From Candidatus Frankia nodulisporulans (GTDB lineage: Bacteria > Actinomycetota > Actinomycetes > Frankiales > Frankiaceae), in assembly GCF_902806475.1 (NCBI RefSeq), contig NZ_CADCWS010000010.1, positions 1 to 45,395 on the forward strand: a stretch of 45,395 bases of DNA. Reading direction: 5' to 3'. This document shows positions 8,574-17,532 of this stretch, piece after piece (the stretch's first letter is position 1; every line of letters starts with the position of its first letter). The position numbers and the translations under genes were made by a program. A model generated the notes under the pieces. It did no database searches and had not been told where the DNA came from. It saw only the letters and a program-made list of their open reading frames with translations.

Positions 8574-10631
8574 TCAGCGCAACGCGAGGACGATCAGGAG
8601 GCTGGTGGCCGTCAGCCCGATTCCGGTCCATCCCAGGCCGATGCCCACCGTGGCGAGCCGCTCGCCCCGCTGGTTGTGCCGACGGATCTGGGTCCGGGCC
8701 CGCTGGCCGAGGACGACCGCGGCGACGCTGCCCACCCCGAACAGCCAGCCCAGCCCCAGCACCACCGACAGCAGGGCCCGGCCGTTGAGTCCCTGCACGA
8801 CCGGGGTGGTCGTCGGGAACCCCCGCGGCAGCGGCCCGGGCGTCCCCGCCGCGGGGCGGACCCGGCCCGCGGCCTGATCCCGACCCGCGGTCTGGCCGGA
8901 CCGCCCCGCGGGGGGCAGCGCCGGCGGTGTGGGGGTCGCCGGTAGTGACGCCCGGACCGGCAGCCGGGCCGACGATCCCGATGCCGTCACCGGCCGGTTC
9001 GACGGCCCCGCGGGCACCGGCGGCGTCGACCCGGCGGACTGGGCTCCCGGGTTCGCCGGACGGGCCCAGGTGTCGATCTCCGCCGGGCGCGGCGGATGTG
9101 ACCGCGGTGTCGGGTCGGCCGGGCGGATCGTCTCCTCGGCCGCATCCGCAGGCCCGGCCGGGCCGGCCCGGCGCATCGGTGGGCGCCGTTCGCGTTCCTC
9201 CAGCCAGTCGTCCTCGACCGGGGCGACATCCGGACGCGCCGGGGGCTGGGCGCGTACCGGAGCCCGCGGGTCCGGATCGTCCTCGTCATAGGTCCAGGTC
9301 GAGATCACCGAAGGCGCGTTCGAGGGTTCGGCGCCCTGACCACCCACCGGCAGACCACCAGATCCCGAACCCGGCACGCGGGGTCGGCGACGCGTACCGG
9401 CGGCGTCAGCCGGCGACGGCAACGGCCGGGGCGGTGGCCCGGCCGTCGGCGGCAGCGGCTTCAGGCGCGAGCTGTGCAGCGGCGGGGGCGACGGGATCGC
9501 CGACTGCGACGGCACCGTGGGCCGAAACGCCGAGGCGGGCGGTGGCGCGCCGAGGGGCCAGAGCCCCGTCACCGGAACCGGCCGCGGTATCCGTGGCGAC
9601 CAGCCGTAGGCCGGCCGCTCCGCCGGCCCGGCATCTCCCACCGGGGTCGCCCCGGCACCCGTGGCCGGGGCCGACCCCGGACCTCCGGCCGGCCCAGCGC
9701 CGATGGCCGGACCAGCCGCGTCCGGCAGGACGGTGACACTGTCGCCGGGGACGTGGCCGGTCCCGGTCCAGGTGCGTTCGAGGAAGTCGCTGGCCACGGC
9801 GTCGGCCTCCGTGACCCCCTCCACCGAGGTGCGTCCGACCAGCGCGGCCAGCAGAGCGGACGCGGTCGGGCGGCGCGCGGGGTCCTTCGACAGTGAGCGG
9901 GCCACGACGCTGTGCAGGTAGGCCGGCAGCGCGTCGAGATCCGGGGCGTCCCGCTGGACCCGCAGCGCGAGCTGGTCGGGTGACTCGGCGTGGAAGGGAT
10001 GGCGCCCCGTCGCCGCGTAGGTCACGCAGTTCGCCCAGGCGAAGATGTCCGCCGCCGAGCCGGAGGTCTCTCCCCGCATCTGTTCGGGTGACATCCACGC
10101 CAGCGTCCCGATCACATGACCGGTGCGGGTCAGCGTGCTGCTGTCGGTCAGGTGGGCGACGCCGAAGTCGATCACCTTAGGGCCGTCCCAGGCCAGCAGG
10201 ATGTTCGACGGTTTCAGATCGCGATGGACGACACCCGCCGAGTGGATGGCGACCAGCGCGTCGGCGAGGCCGACGGCGAGCCCACGCACGAGGTGGTTCT
10301 CGAGCCGGCCACGGGCCCGCACGGCCTGCGCCAGGCTGATGCCCTCGACGTACTCGGTGACCATCCACGGTGCCAGCGCGTCGGTGTCGGCGTCCAGGAC
10401 GGCGGCCACCGCGTTGCCCCGGACCCGAAGGGCCGCGTGCACCTCCCGTTCGAACCGGCTGCGGAACTCGACGTCCTCAGCCAGATCCTCGGACGCCACC
10501 TTGACCGCCACCGCCCGCTGATCAGGCGTGAAGCCGAGGTAGACGGTTCCCATCCCGCCCGCCCCGATCCGGTTCTGCAGCCGGTACGGCCCGATCTGGC
10601 GAGGGTCCTCCTCAAGCAGCGGTGTGAGCAT
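8574..10631 (-). CDS. Ser/Thr protein kinase with C-terminal DUF4190-like membrane domain
   Basis: A 685-aa PknB-type eukaryotic-like kinase. Seen: glycine loop IGAGGMG (22-28), invariant Lys44 in AVKVA, HRDLKPSN with catalytic Asp138 and Asn143, DFG at 155-157, and the GTLAWMSPEQ activation/P+1 segment, so it should be active. Residues 300-600 are a long Pro-rich linker. The last 80 residues carry two hydrophobic segments (GRALLSVVLGLGWLFGVGSV and a final LTATSLLIVLAL) around GQRARTQIRRH, as in DUF4190. The kinase end is therefore cytosolic, anchored at its C-terminus. ATG 10631 has AGGAG just upstream. Substrate is unknown; no PASTA sensor domain is present. Confidence 0.93.
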   Translation of the reverse strand: MLTPLLEEDPRQIGPYRLQNRIGAGGMGTVYLGFTPDQRAVAVKVASEDLAEDVEFRSRFEREVHAALRVRGNAVAAVLDADTDALAPWMVTEYVEGISLAQAVRARGRLENHLVRGLAVGLADALVAIHSAGVVHRDLKPSNILLAWDGPKVIDFGVAHLTDSSTLTRTGHVIGTLAWMSPEQMRGETSGSAADIFAWANCVTYAATGRHPFHAESPDQLALRVQRDAPDLDALPAYLHSVVARSLSKDPARRPTASALLAALVGRTSVEGVTEADAVASDFLERTWTGTGHVPGDSVTVLPDAAGPAIGAGPAGGPGSAPATGAGATPVGDAGPAERPAYGWSPRIPRPVPVTGLWPLGAPPPASAFRPTVPSQSAIPSPPPLHSSRLKPLPPTAGPPPRPLPSPADAAGTRRRPRVPGSGSGGLPVGGQGAEPSNAPSVISTWTYDEDDPDPRAPVRAQPPARPDVAPVEDDWLEERERRPPMRRAGPAGPADAAEETIRPADPTPRSHPPRPAEIDTWARPANPGAQSAGSTPPVPAGPSNRPVTASGSSARLPVRASLPATPTPPALPPAGRSGQTAGRDQAAGRVRPAAGTPGPLPRGFPTTTPVVQGLNGRALLSVVLGLGWLFGVGSVAAVVLGQRARTQIRRHNQRGERLATVGIGLGWTGIGLTATSLLIVLALR

Positions 10632-10889
10632 CGCTCTCCTCACTGCACCGGGGTCGCGACTGTGGTGCGAATGCCCGCCCGCGCAGGGGACTGTGCGCCA
10701 CAGCGTACGTGCATCGCCGGCACGGGACGTTCCGTCCAGTACGTCACATTCGTCCCCTTCCATCCGTCATCACGGATCGTTCGAGCATCACCCGCCACAC
10801 CACTCGTCGACCCCTCCTCGCGGCGTGTCATGGAACACCGCGGCCGGCGCACAGGTCACCACGGCGGTCCGCACCCGCAAGATGCGGAC

Positions 10890-12399
10890 ATGGACAGCAC
10901 AAGCCACGCCCGCGTGCGCGCTCCTGCCCAGTGGCGATCGGCCCTGCTCGCGGGTATCGCCCTGCGCCCCACCGGCATCGGGTCACCCAACCGCCTGGGC
11001 TGGCCGGACTACGACGGACGGCCGGCGCTTAGGTGGGGAACCGGCCCGATAGCGGGGGTCGAGGCGGTCGCGGCGGTGTGGGACTTCACCGTGCACGGCG
11101 GAAGCTTCGGCGAGGCGGACGCGGCCGGCTTCGCCGCGGCGGCGGCCCACGCGGCGACCATCCGCCGTCCGCTGGTGTCGTTCCTGCGCAGCGGTGGTAC
11201 CCAGGGGGTCGCGGGGCTCGTCGGCCTGCCCCGGGTGGCGTTGGCGCTCGCCGCGCTGGACGAGGCCGGCATCGGGCATGTCGCCGTGGCGGACCAGCCC
11301 ACGACCGGCGGGGTCTGGGTCACCATCGGCTCCCGCAGCGACCTGCGCTGCGCGGTCACCGGTGCCACCGTCGGTTTCTCCGGCCCGCGGGTGGTCGAGG
11401 CGATGACCGGCACCCCGCCGCCCGCCGACAGCCATACGGCCACCTCCGCGGCGGCTGCCGGCCTGGTGGACGCGGAACTCGACCCCGAGGCCGTCGCCGA
11501 CTGGCTGCACCGCGCCCTGACCGCCCTGACCCCTGCGACCCCCCTCGAACCAACCCCGACCCCGACCCCGACCCACACCGATACCGGTGCCAGCGCCGCC
11601 ACCCCCACCCGTGGGCGGGACGCGCACGGTGGAGGTGGCCCGAACCGGCTGGGAGCAGGTGCGTCGGGCCAGGGCCGCGGCCCGCCCGTCCGGCACCGAA
11701 CTGCTGCACGCGCTGCTGCCGGTCGGCGCCGACCTCGCCGGCGCCGACCCCTGCGTCGCCGCCCGCATCGGCCGGCTTCCCACCGTCCGGGCGGACCAGC
11801 GGCCACATCCGCGGGTCGCGGCCGAGGCGGCACTCGCGGTGGTCGTGGCGTTGGGCGCGACCCGCGGCACCGCACCGGGACCAGACGGTTACCGTCTGCT
11901 GTCGCGTGCGGCCCGGTTGGCAGGCAAGCTCGGGGGCGCTCTGATCACACTGGTCGACACCCCGGGGGCGGCGTCGGGCCCCGCCGCCGAGAGCGCCGGC
12001 ATCGCCGCGGCGATCGGGGACGCGATGGCGGCGGTGCTGGCCTGCCCGTCGCCGACCGTGGCGATCGTGCACGGTGAGGGTGGCTCCGGCGGGGCGCTCG
12101 CCGCGGCCGTCACCGACGTGCTCCTGATGACACCGCAGAGCTATTTCACCGCGCTTTCGCCCGAAGGTGCCGCGGTGACGCTACGACTTCCCGCCGAGCA
12201 GGCGGCGAACGCCGCCGGGCTGCGCCCCACCGATCTGCACCGGCTCGGCTTCGCCGACGACCTGCTCCCGGGCACCGATGCCGCCACGATCACGCACGCC
12301 GCGATCACGTGGTGCGCCCGGTTGGGCACACAGGATCCGGACGTGCGCCGCCGGCTCCGACGGGCCCGCTGGTCGACAGAACTACGTAACAGTCTGTAA
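10890..12399 (+). pseudogene. Acyl-CoA carboxylase carboxyltransferase beta/alpha fusion, frameshifted
   Basis: The first half (from ATG 10890) resembles the AccD-type beta carboxyltransferase: SGGTQGVAGLVGLPRVALAL, then DQPTTGGVWVTIGS and GATVGFSGPRVV. It lacks the 4-Cys zinc ribbon of housekeeping AccD. The second half, in the next frame, is AccA-like (see the entry at 11587). The halves meet in a Thr-Pro linker. Third-position GC favours frame 3 up to about 11606 and frame 1 after it, so one extra C in the C5 tract 11602-11606, or the C6 tract 11539-11544, is the likely break. Frame 1 has a stop at 11527, so it cannot cover the first half. It could be a real mutation, a sequencing error or, less likely, programmed frameshifting. 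Confidence 0.7.
11587..12399 (+). CDS. Carboxyltransferase alpha-like half of the fusion
   Basis: An intact frame that could be translated alone from GTG 11587 or GTG 11611. It shows the AccA signature: TGWEQVRRARAAARPSG at its start, LVDTPGAASGPAAE, then VHGEGGSGGALAAAVTDVLL and YFTALSPEGAAVTLR, ending in LGFADDLLPG. In AccA these build the oxyanion holes and the carboxybiotin site. Without the beta half it would have no known activity. More likely it is the C-terminal part of one beta/alpha polypeptide interrupted by the frameshift near 11606. No biotin carboxylase or BCCP gene is in the window. Confidence 0.65.
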   Translation: MPAPPPPPVGGTRTVEVARTGWEQVRRARAAARPSGTELLHALLPVGADLAGADPCVAARIGRLPTVRADQRPHPRVAAEAALAVVVALGATRGTAPGPDGYRLLSRAARLAGKLGGALITLVDTPGAASGPAAESAGIAAAIGDAMAAVLACPSPTVAIVHGEGGSGGALAAAVTDVLLMTPQSYFTALSPEGAAVTLRLPAEQAANAAGLRPTDLHRLGFADDLLPGTDAATITHAAITWCARLGTQDPDVRRRLRRARWSTELRNSL

Positions 12400-12571
12400 T
12401 CTCTCTGCGTTTCCCGGAACAGGTCGGACGCCCCGGACGAAGCCGGGCGCCCACCGAGCCCGCCGCGCCCGCCCGGCGGCGGGCCACCCGGGCCGCGTCG
12501 AGGACGGTGACCCCGGTACCGACGCGGCCGCGAAACAGGGAGAGTGATCAGAGATAGCCGCCACATCCCCG

Positions 12572-13381
12572 GTGACCGTGGCCGAATCCGACCCCGGTTG
12601 GTCGCCGGCCCCTCAACGCGACCGCTCACGGACGATCACCGCCGGCCTGCTCGCGACCCCGGCGGGCGCGCTGCGCCGACTCACCCAGCGCGACGAGGGC
12701 TACTCCCTCGGCGGGCTGGCACCGCTCCAGCGCGGCCTGCTGGTGCGCTCCCCCGACACGGCCACCACTCCGGTGCTGCTCGTCCACGGCCTGGTCGACA
12801 ACCGGTCGGTGTTCGCCCGGCTGCACCGTCATCTGCGCCGCCGTGGCTTTCGCCGGGTGGTGCCGGTGCAGCTACCGCTACGCACCACCAGCGTGCAGGA
12901 CGGCGCGCGGGTGCTGGCCGAGGCGGTCACCCGGATCGCCGGGCCCGATGGCCAGGTCACGATCATCGCCCACTCGCTGGGTGGGCTGATCGCGCGGTAC
13001 TACGTCCAGCGGATGGGCGGCGACCGGCAGGTCGGCACGCTGATCACACTGGCCAGCCCGCACGGCGGCACCCGGCTGGCCGAACTGGTACCGCGGGCGC
13101 TGCCGTACCCGCTGCTCCGTCAGCTACGGCCGGATTCGCCGCTGATCGCGGAACTCGCCGAACCGGCGCCGGACTGCCACACCCGGATCTTCGCCGTCGC
13201 CGCCGCGCTCGACACGGTGGTCCGTCCGGGCAGCGCCGTCGTCGATCATCCCGACCTGGACGCGGTCAACCTCGTCGTGCCCGGCCTCGGACACCACTCG
13301 CTGGCCTTCAGCGGCACCGTGGCCCACCAGGTCACGGCCTGGCTCACCGGGTCCACGCCGAACCCCATCGACACGGCCTGA
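12572..13381 (+). CDS. Alpha/beta-fold lipase/esterase-like protein
   Basis: A 269-aa putative hydrolase of the triacylglycerol lipase type. VLLVHGLVDNRSVFARL is the HG oxyanion region near residue 70; the nucleophile elbow is AHSLGG, with the Ser near residue 138; SPHGGTRLAE follows; the catalytic His is probably in GLGHHSLAF near the C-terminus. There is no signal peptide, so it may act on intracellular lipids or be membrane-associated. GTG 12572 is a guess; GTG 12578 is also possible and neither has a good ribosome-binding site. It follows the carboxyltransferase by 172 nt, in the same direction. Confidence 0.85.
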   Translation: MTVAESDPGWSPAPQRDRSRTITAGLLATPAGALRRLTQRDEGYSLGGLAPLQRGLLVRSPDTATTPVLLVHGLVDNRSVFARLHRHLRRRGFRRVVPVQLPLRTTSVQDGARVLAEAVTRIAGPDGQVTIIAHSLGGLIARYYVQRMGGDRQVGTLITLASPHGGTRLAELVPRALPYPLLRQLRPDSPLIAELAEPAPDCHTRIFAVAAALDTVVRPGSAVVDHPDLDAVNLVVPGLGHHSLAFSGTVAHQVTAWLTGSTPNPIDTA

Positions 13382-13397
13382 GCCGGCTCACGCCTGG

Positions 13398-13431
13398 GCC
13401 GGCCCACAGCCCGAGCCGGCCCACAGCCCGA
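13398..13431. repeat. Tandem 17-nt direct repeat (2 copies)
   Basis: GCCGGCCCACAGCCCGA occurs twice without interruption in the gap between the convergent lipase and pcrA genes. A 12-bp palindrome, TGAGCCGGCTCA (13379-13390), starts on the lipase stop codon, and CCCCGGGGTC is repeated at about 13438-13475. The gap probably ends both transcripts; no U-tract is present. Confidence 0.6.
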
Positions 13432-13485
13432 ACCTGACCCCGGGGTCGTGGCCCGCACCCCGGGGTCATGCGCTGGGCCTTTGGG

Positions 13486-16038
13486 TCAGAGTTTCACGAC
13501 GGGTGCGTACCGCAGCAGCAGTCGCTTCGTGCCGGCCTCGGCACCGAAGTCGATCGTGGCCTCGGTCGAGTCACCCATCCCCCGCATGGTGACCACGACG
13601 CCGAGCCCGAAGCTGTCGTGCGTCACCCGGTCGCCCTCGCGCAGTTCGACCATCGGCCGCACCGCCGGCTTGGCCCGCCCAGCGAACGGCGAGTTCGGCA
13701 GCGGACGGCGATTGGCCCCGGAGCCGCCACCGCTGCTGGCACCGACAGCCGATCCGCCGACGAAGCCACCACCGAAGGTGCCCGTGGTCGAACCCGTACT
13801 CGAACCCCAGGTGCGGGCGGGCGGCGGCGGCGGAACCTCGGCCAGGCGACGCCAGTCGACGAGCGCCTCCGGCACCTCACCGAGGAAGCGGGACGGCGGG
13901 TTGTGGGCCGGCTGGCCCCAGGCGCTGCGCATCACCGAGCGGGTGAGGTAGAGCCGGGCCCGGGCCCGGGTGACCCCGACATAGGCGAGGCGACGCTCCT
14001 CCTCCATCTGGTTCGGGTCACCCAGGGTGCGCTGATGCGGGAAGACCCCGTCCTCAAGTCCGGTGAGGAAGACGACGGGAAACTCGAGCCCCTTGGCGCT
14101 GTGCAGGGTCATCAGGGTGACGACCCCGTCGGAGCCGTCGTCGGTGGGAATCTGGTCGGCGTCGGCGACCAGCGAGACCTGCTCGAGGAAGGTGGCGAGG
14201 GAGCCCTCGGGGTTGCGCTCCACGAACTCCTGTACGACGCCGACGAACTCCTGGAGGTTCTCCACCCGTCCCTGCGACTCGACGGTGTCCTCGGCGAGCA
14301 GTTCCGCGAGGTAGCCGGTGCGTTCCAGCACCGCCTCGACCACCGCCACCGGCCCGTCCGCCTCAAGCGCCCGCAGGTCGGCGAGCAGGGCGGTGAACTC
14401 ACGCACCGACTTCGTCGAGCGGGCCGCCATGCTCGGGATCTCGCCCACCCGTTCCAGGGCCGCCGCGAAACCGATCCGCTCCGCCTCGGCGAAGCCCGCG
14501 AGCGCCGTCTCGGCCCGGTCCCCGATGCCACGGCGTGGCACGTTCAGGATGCGCCGCAGGTTCACCGTGTCGGTCGGGTTCGCCAGCACCCGAAGGTAGG
14601 CGAGCAGATCCCGGACCTCGCGGCGCTCGTAGAAACGCACCCCGCCAACGACCCGGTAGGGCAGCCCGACCCGGACGAAGATCTCCTCGAACACCCGGCT
14701 CTGCGCGTTCGTCCGGTAGAAGACCGCGACATCCGCCGGCCGGGCGAGCCCGGCATCGGTAAGGCGGTCGACCTCCTCGGCGACAAAAGCCGCCTCGTCA
14801 TGCTCGTTGTCGGCGACGAAACCGACAATCTTCTCGCCGTCGCCCGCATCGGACCACAGCCGCTTGTCCTTGCGCTGGTTGTTACGGGCGATCACCGCAT
14901 TCGCCGCGGACAGAATGGTCTGCGTCGACCGGTAGTTCTGCTCCAGCAGGATCACCGCGGCGGCCGGGAAATCCTCCTCGAACTCCACGATGTTGCGGAT
15001 GTTCGCGCCCCGGAACGCGTAGATCGACTGGTCGGCGTCCCCGACCACGCACAGCTCGCCCGGCGGCACCGCACCGGAAGGCCAGGTGACCGTGTCGACG
15101 GCGGACGCGACGGCCGGGTCGTCGGCACCCGCGTCGGCCACCACGGCGCCGGTGTCCGCGGCGGCCGGGTCCGCGTCGTGAGCCGGCTGGCCGACGAGCT
15201 CGCGGATCAGCACGTACTGCGCGTGGTTGGTGTCCTGGTACTCGTCCACCAGGATGTGTCGGAAGCGGCGGCGATAGTGCTCGGCGACGTCGGGGAACGC
15301 CTGCAGCAGGTTCACCGTCATCATGATCAGGTCGTCGAAGTCGAGCGCGTTGGCCTGCACGAGACGCTGCTGATAGGCGGCGTACACCTCGGCGACGGTG
15401 CGCTCGAGGTGACTCGAGGCCCGGTCGCGGGCCCGCTCCCAGTCGACCAGCTCGTTCTTCAGGTTGCTGATCTGCGCGGCGAGGCCCCGGGCGGGATGCC
15501 GCTTGGGGTCCAGGTCGAGATCCCGGGTGACGAGGGCGATCAGGCGCTGGGCGTCGGCGGCGTCGTAGATGGAGAACGACGAGGCGAACCCGAGCCGCTT
15601 CGCCTCCGAACGCAGGATGCGCACGCAGGCCGAGTGGAACGTGCTGACCCACATCGCCCGGGCCCGCGGGCCGACGAGCGCGCCGACCCGCTCGCGCATC
15701 TCGGCGGCGGCCTTGTTCGTGAAGGTGATCGCGAGGATCTCCCCCGGCCGCACATCGCGCGCCGCCAGCAGATAGGCGATGCGATGGGCGAGTACCCGCG
15801 TCTTGCCCGACCCCGCACCCGCGACCACCAGCAGCGGCGCGCCGCTGTGCACCACCGCGGCACGCTGCTGGGGATTGAGCCCGTCGAGCAGGCCCTCCGC
15901 GTCGAGCCGGGGCGCGGCGTCAGGACCGCCGAAACCGCCGGAACCGTCTCCTGCCACGGGGGCCAGGACGGCCGGACCGAACAAGTCGTAGGGCACGCCA
16001 CCGACGGCGCCGGAGGACTCACCGAACAGTGCGCTCAT
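13486..16038 (-). CDS. pcrA: ATP-dependent DNA helicase PcrA/UvrD1
   Basis: A superfamily 1A 3'-5' helicase for nucleotide-excision repair and recombination control, 850 aa. Motifs in order: Q-motif GLNPQQRAAV, Walker A GAGSGKT, TFTNKAAAEM (Ia), LVDEYQDTN (II, near residue 266), DADQSIYAFRGA (III, near 339), QNYRST (IV), LMTLHSAKGLEFPVV (V) and YVGVTRAR (VI). The C-terminal 60 residues (LREGDRVTHDSFGLGVV) are the Tudor-like RNA-polymerase-binding tail. An insertion of about 45 Ala/Asp-rich residues lies between motifs II and III. It is orthologous to Rv0949 by context. A LexA-like box lies 7 nt upstream of the ATG. Confidence 0.97.
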   Translation of the reverse strand: MSALFGESSGAVGGVPYDLFGPAVLAPVAGDGSGGFGGPDAAPRLDAEGLLDGLNPQQRAAVVHSGAPLLVVAGAGSGKTRVLAHRIAYLLAARDVRPGEILAITFTNKAAAEMRERVGALVGPRARAMWVSTFHSACVRILRSEAKRLGFASSFSIYDAADAQRLIALVTRDLDLDPKRHPARGLAAQISNLKNELVDWERARDRASSHLERTVAEVYAAYQQRLVQANALDFDDLIMMTVNLLQAFPDVAEHYRRRFRHILVDEYQDTNHAQYVLIRELVGQPAHDADPAAADTGAVVADAGADDPAVASAVDTVTWPSGAVPPGELCVVGDADQSIYAFRGANIRNIVEFEEDFPAAAVILLEQNYRSTQTILSAANAVIARNNQRKDKRLWSDAGDGEKIVGFVADNEHDEAAFVAEEVDRLTDAGLARPADVAVFYRTNAQSRVFEEIFVRVGLPYRVVGGVRFYERREVRDLLAYLRVLANPTDTVNLRRILNVPRRGIGDRAETALAGFAEAERIGFAAALERVGEIPSMAARSTKSVREFTALLADLRALEADGPVAVVEAVLERTGYLAELLAEDTVESQGRVENLQEFVGVVQEFVERNPEGSLATFLEQVSLVADADQIPTDDGSDGVVTLMTLHSAKGLEFPVVFLTGLEDGVFPHQRTLGDPNQMEEERRLAYVGVTRARARLYLTRSVMRSAWGQPAHNPPSRFLGEVPEALVDWRRLAEVPPPPPARTWGSSTGSTTGTFGGGFVGGSAVGASSGGGSGANRRPLPNSPFAGRAKPAVRPMVELREGDRVTHDSFGLGVVVTMRGMGDSTEATIDFGAEAGTKRLLLRYAPVVKL

Positions 16039-16044
16039 ACAACC

Positions 16045-16060
16045 TCGATCATACGTTCGA
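16045..16060 (-). promoter_or_regulatory. LexA (SOS) box at pcrA
   Basis: On the minus strand TCGAAC-GTAT-GATCGA matches the actinobacterial LexA consensus TCGAAC-N4-GTTCGA at 11 of 12 positions. The box also contains TATGAT, a good -10 hexamer, 9 nt before the pcrA ATG, so LexA binding would block the promoter directly. SOS control of pcrA is inferred. Confidence 0.65.
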
Positions 16061-16101
16061 CATCGAACCAGTCGGCGGGCGAACCGACCCCTGTGGCCAC
16101 C

Positions 16102-17376
16102 CTATGGGCACCGCGATCCGGCCATACCCGGTGGGCTGGCCACACCCGTGGTCCTCACCGGATCGCTGGACACCGGATCGCTCTGCGCGAGGTCGCCGGA
16201 CACCAGGTCACCGGGCACCAGGGCACCCTCGGCCGGGTCCGCCGAAGACACCTGCGCCGACCCGGCCAGGGCCCGCACCCGGGCATCCACGGCCGGGTCG
16301 ATGTTGCCACCGGACAGGACGGCCACCGTCGATCCCCGGGCCAGCCCGCCGTGGCGCAGCAGGGCCGCGAGCGGCGCCGCCCCCGCGGGCTCGACCACCA
16401 GGCCGGACCTGCGCAGCCACACCATCGCCGACCAGAAGGCCGCTTCGTCGACGGTGACCACGTCGTCCACCAGTGATCGGGCCAGCGCCAGGGTCAGGCG
16501 TCCCGGCTCGCGTACCGCCATGCCATCGGCGATCGTGCGCCGCCCCATGGCCGACGCCGGCGAACGCGGCAGGGTCGGTCGCCGGCAGGACCGTCCCAGC
16601 ACCGGCACGTCCAGCACCGGCACGTCCGCTGGGCCGTCCACCGTGGACGTGGGCTGGCGCAGGGCCGCGGCGAAGGCGGGCGACAGCACCGACTGGACGC
16701 CGATGACCCGCACCTCGGGCCGGCGCGCCCGCAGGGCCACCGCGATCCCGCTGAGGAGCCCGCCACCGCCCACGCCGACCACGACCGTGCGCAGGTCCGG
16801 CACCTGGTCGAGCAGTTCCAGACCGATCGTGCCCTGCCCGGCGATCACCGCGGGATCGTCGAAGGGATGCACCAGCAGCCGGCCGCCCGCGGCGGCGAAC
16901 TCCGCGGCGGCGGCCAGGGCGGCCTCCACCCCACCGGGTACCTGTTCGACCCGGGCGCCGAGGCCTCTCGTCCGGGCGATCTTGACCGGGTTGGCACCGG
17001 CCGGCACGAAGATCGTCGCGGGGACACCGAAGGCCGCCGCCGCGTACGCCACGCCCTGGGCGTGGTTGCCGGCGCTGGCCGCGACGACCCCGCGAGCGCG
17101 CTCGTCCGGATCGGCGCACGCCACCCGGTGGTAGGCGCCGCGCAGCTTGAACGAACCGGTGTGCTGCTCGTGCTCGCACTTGAGCCAGACCGGCATGCCG
17201 AGCCCGACGTCCAGACCACCGGCACGCACCACCCGGGTCCGCCGCACGACGCCGCTCAGGACCCGCGCCGCGGACTCGATCGCGGGCAGGGACACCCCCA
17301 CGGGCGGATCACGCCGGGCGGACGCGGTGGACGTCGGGGTGGATGCCGGTTCGTCGTCGGTGGCGGGTGCGGTCAT
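16102..17376 (-). CDS. Threonine/serine dehydratase-like PLP enzyme (no ACT domain)
   Basis: A fold-type II PLP enzyme of 424 aa, likely deaminating threonine to 2-oxobutanoate. PLP Lys77 is in SFKLRGA; ASAGNHAQGVAYAAA and VGVGGGGLLSG are the family's substrate and phosphate loops; SGGNID ends the fold. There is no C-terminal ACT regulatory domain; instead the last 50 residues are a low-complexity tail with DLVSGDLAQSDPVSSDPV. An unusual DVPVLDVPVLG repeat lies mid-protein. It could be a catabolic TdcB-type enzyme, a second IlvA or a serine racemase-like protein. A terminator or attenuator precedes it (17426-17456). Confidence 0.88.
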   Translation of the reverse strand: MTAPATDDEPASTPTSTASARRDPPVGVSLPAIESAARVLSGVVRRTRVVRAGGLDVGLGMPVWLKCEHEQHTGSFKLRGAYHRVACADPDERARGVVAASAGNHAQGVAYAAAAFGVPATIFVPAGANPVKIARTRGLGARVEQVPGGVEAALAAAAEFAAAGGRLLVHPFDDPAVIAGQGTIGLELLDQVPDLRTVVVGVGGGGLLSGIAVALRARRPEVRVIGVQSVLSPAFAAALRQPTSTVDGPADVPVLDVPVLGRSCRRPTLPRSPASAMGRRTIADGMAVREPGRLTLALARSLVDDVVTVDEAAFWSAMVWLRRSGLVVEPAGAAPLAALLRHGGLARGSTVAVLSGGNIDPAVDARVRALAGSAQVSSADPAEGALVPGDLVSGDLAQSDPVSSDPVRTTGVASPPGMAGSRCP

Positions 17377-17425
17377 GGCGGCCTCTCCAATGGCGATGCG
17401 ACCACCTCACCGTGGCCGCGGCAAC

Positions 17426-17456
17426 AAAAAACCCCTCCGCCGCAACGACGGAAGGG
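17426..17456 (-). terminator. Intrinsic terminator or attenuator before the dehydratase gene
   Basis: On the minus strand CCCTTCCGTCG, loop TTG, CGGCGGAGGGG (11 bp, two G-U pairs) is followed by six T. This is the clearest intrinsic terminator in the window. It lies 50 nt upstream of the dehydratase start, preceded by a 7-bp hairpin (17460-17490) and a 9-codon ORF (17490-17519), which suggests attenuation. It may also simply end the guaA transcript. Confidence 0.8.
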
Positions 17457-17532
17457 CAGGGCGCGCGAGCCCGGGATGCGGGTGCGCGCCTACGTAATGG
17501 CCATCTGGTGCAGGGTCACACCTCAAGCATGC

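Noticed and set aside
10116-10889. Upstream extension of the carboxyltransferase beta frame
   Set aside because: It runs antisense through the 5' part of the kinase gene; such long antisense frames are expected at this GC content.
13468-16476. Long plus-strand frame (about 1000 codons) opposite pcrA
   Set aside because: It mirrors the pcrA codons and has no domain; it is a shadow of the high GC third positions.
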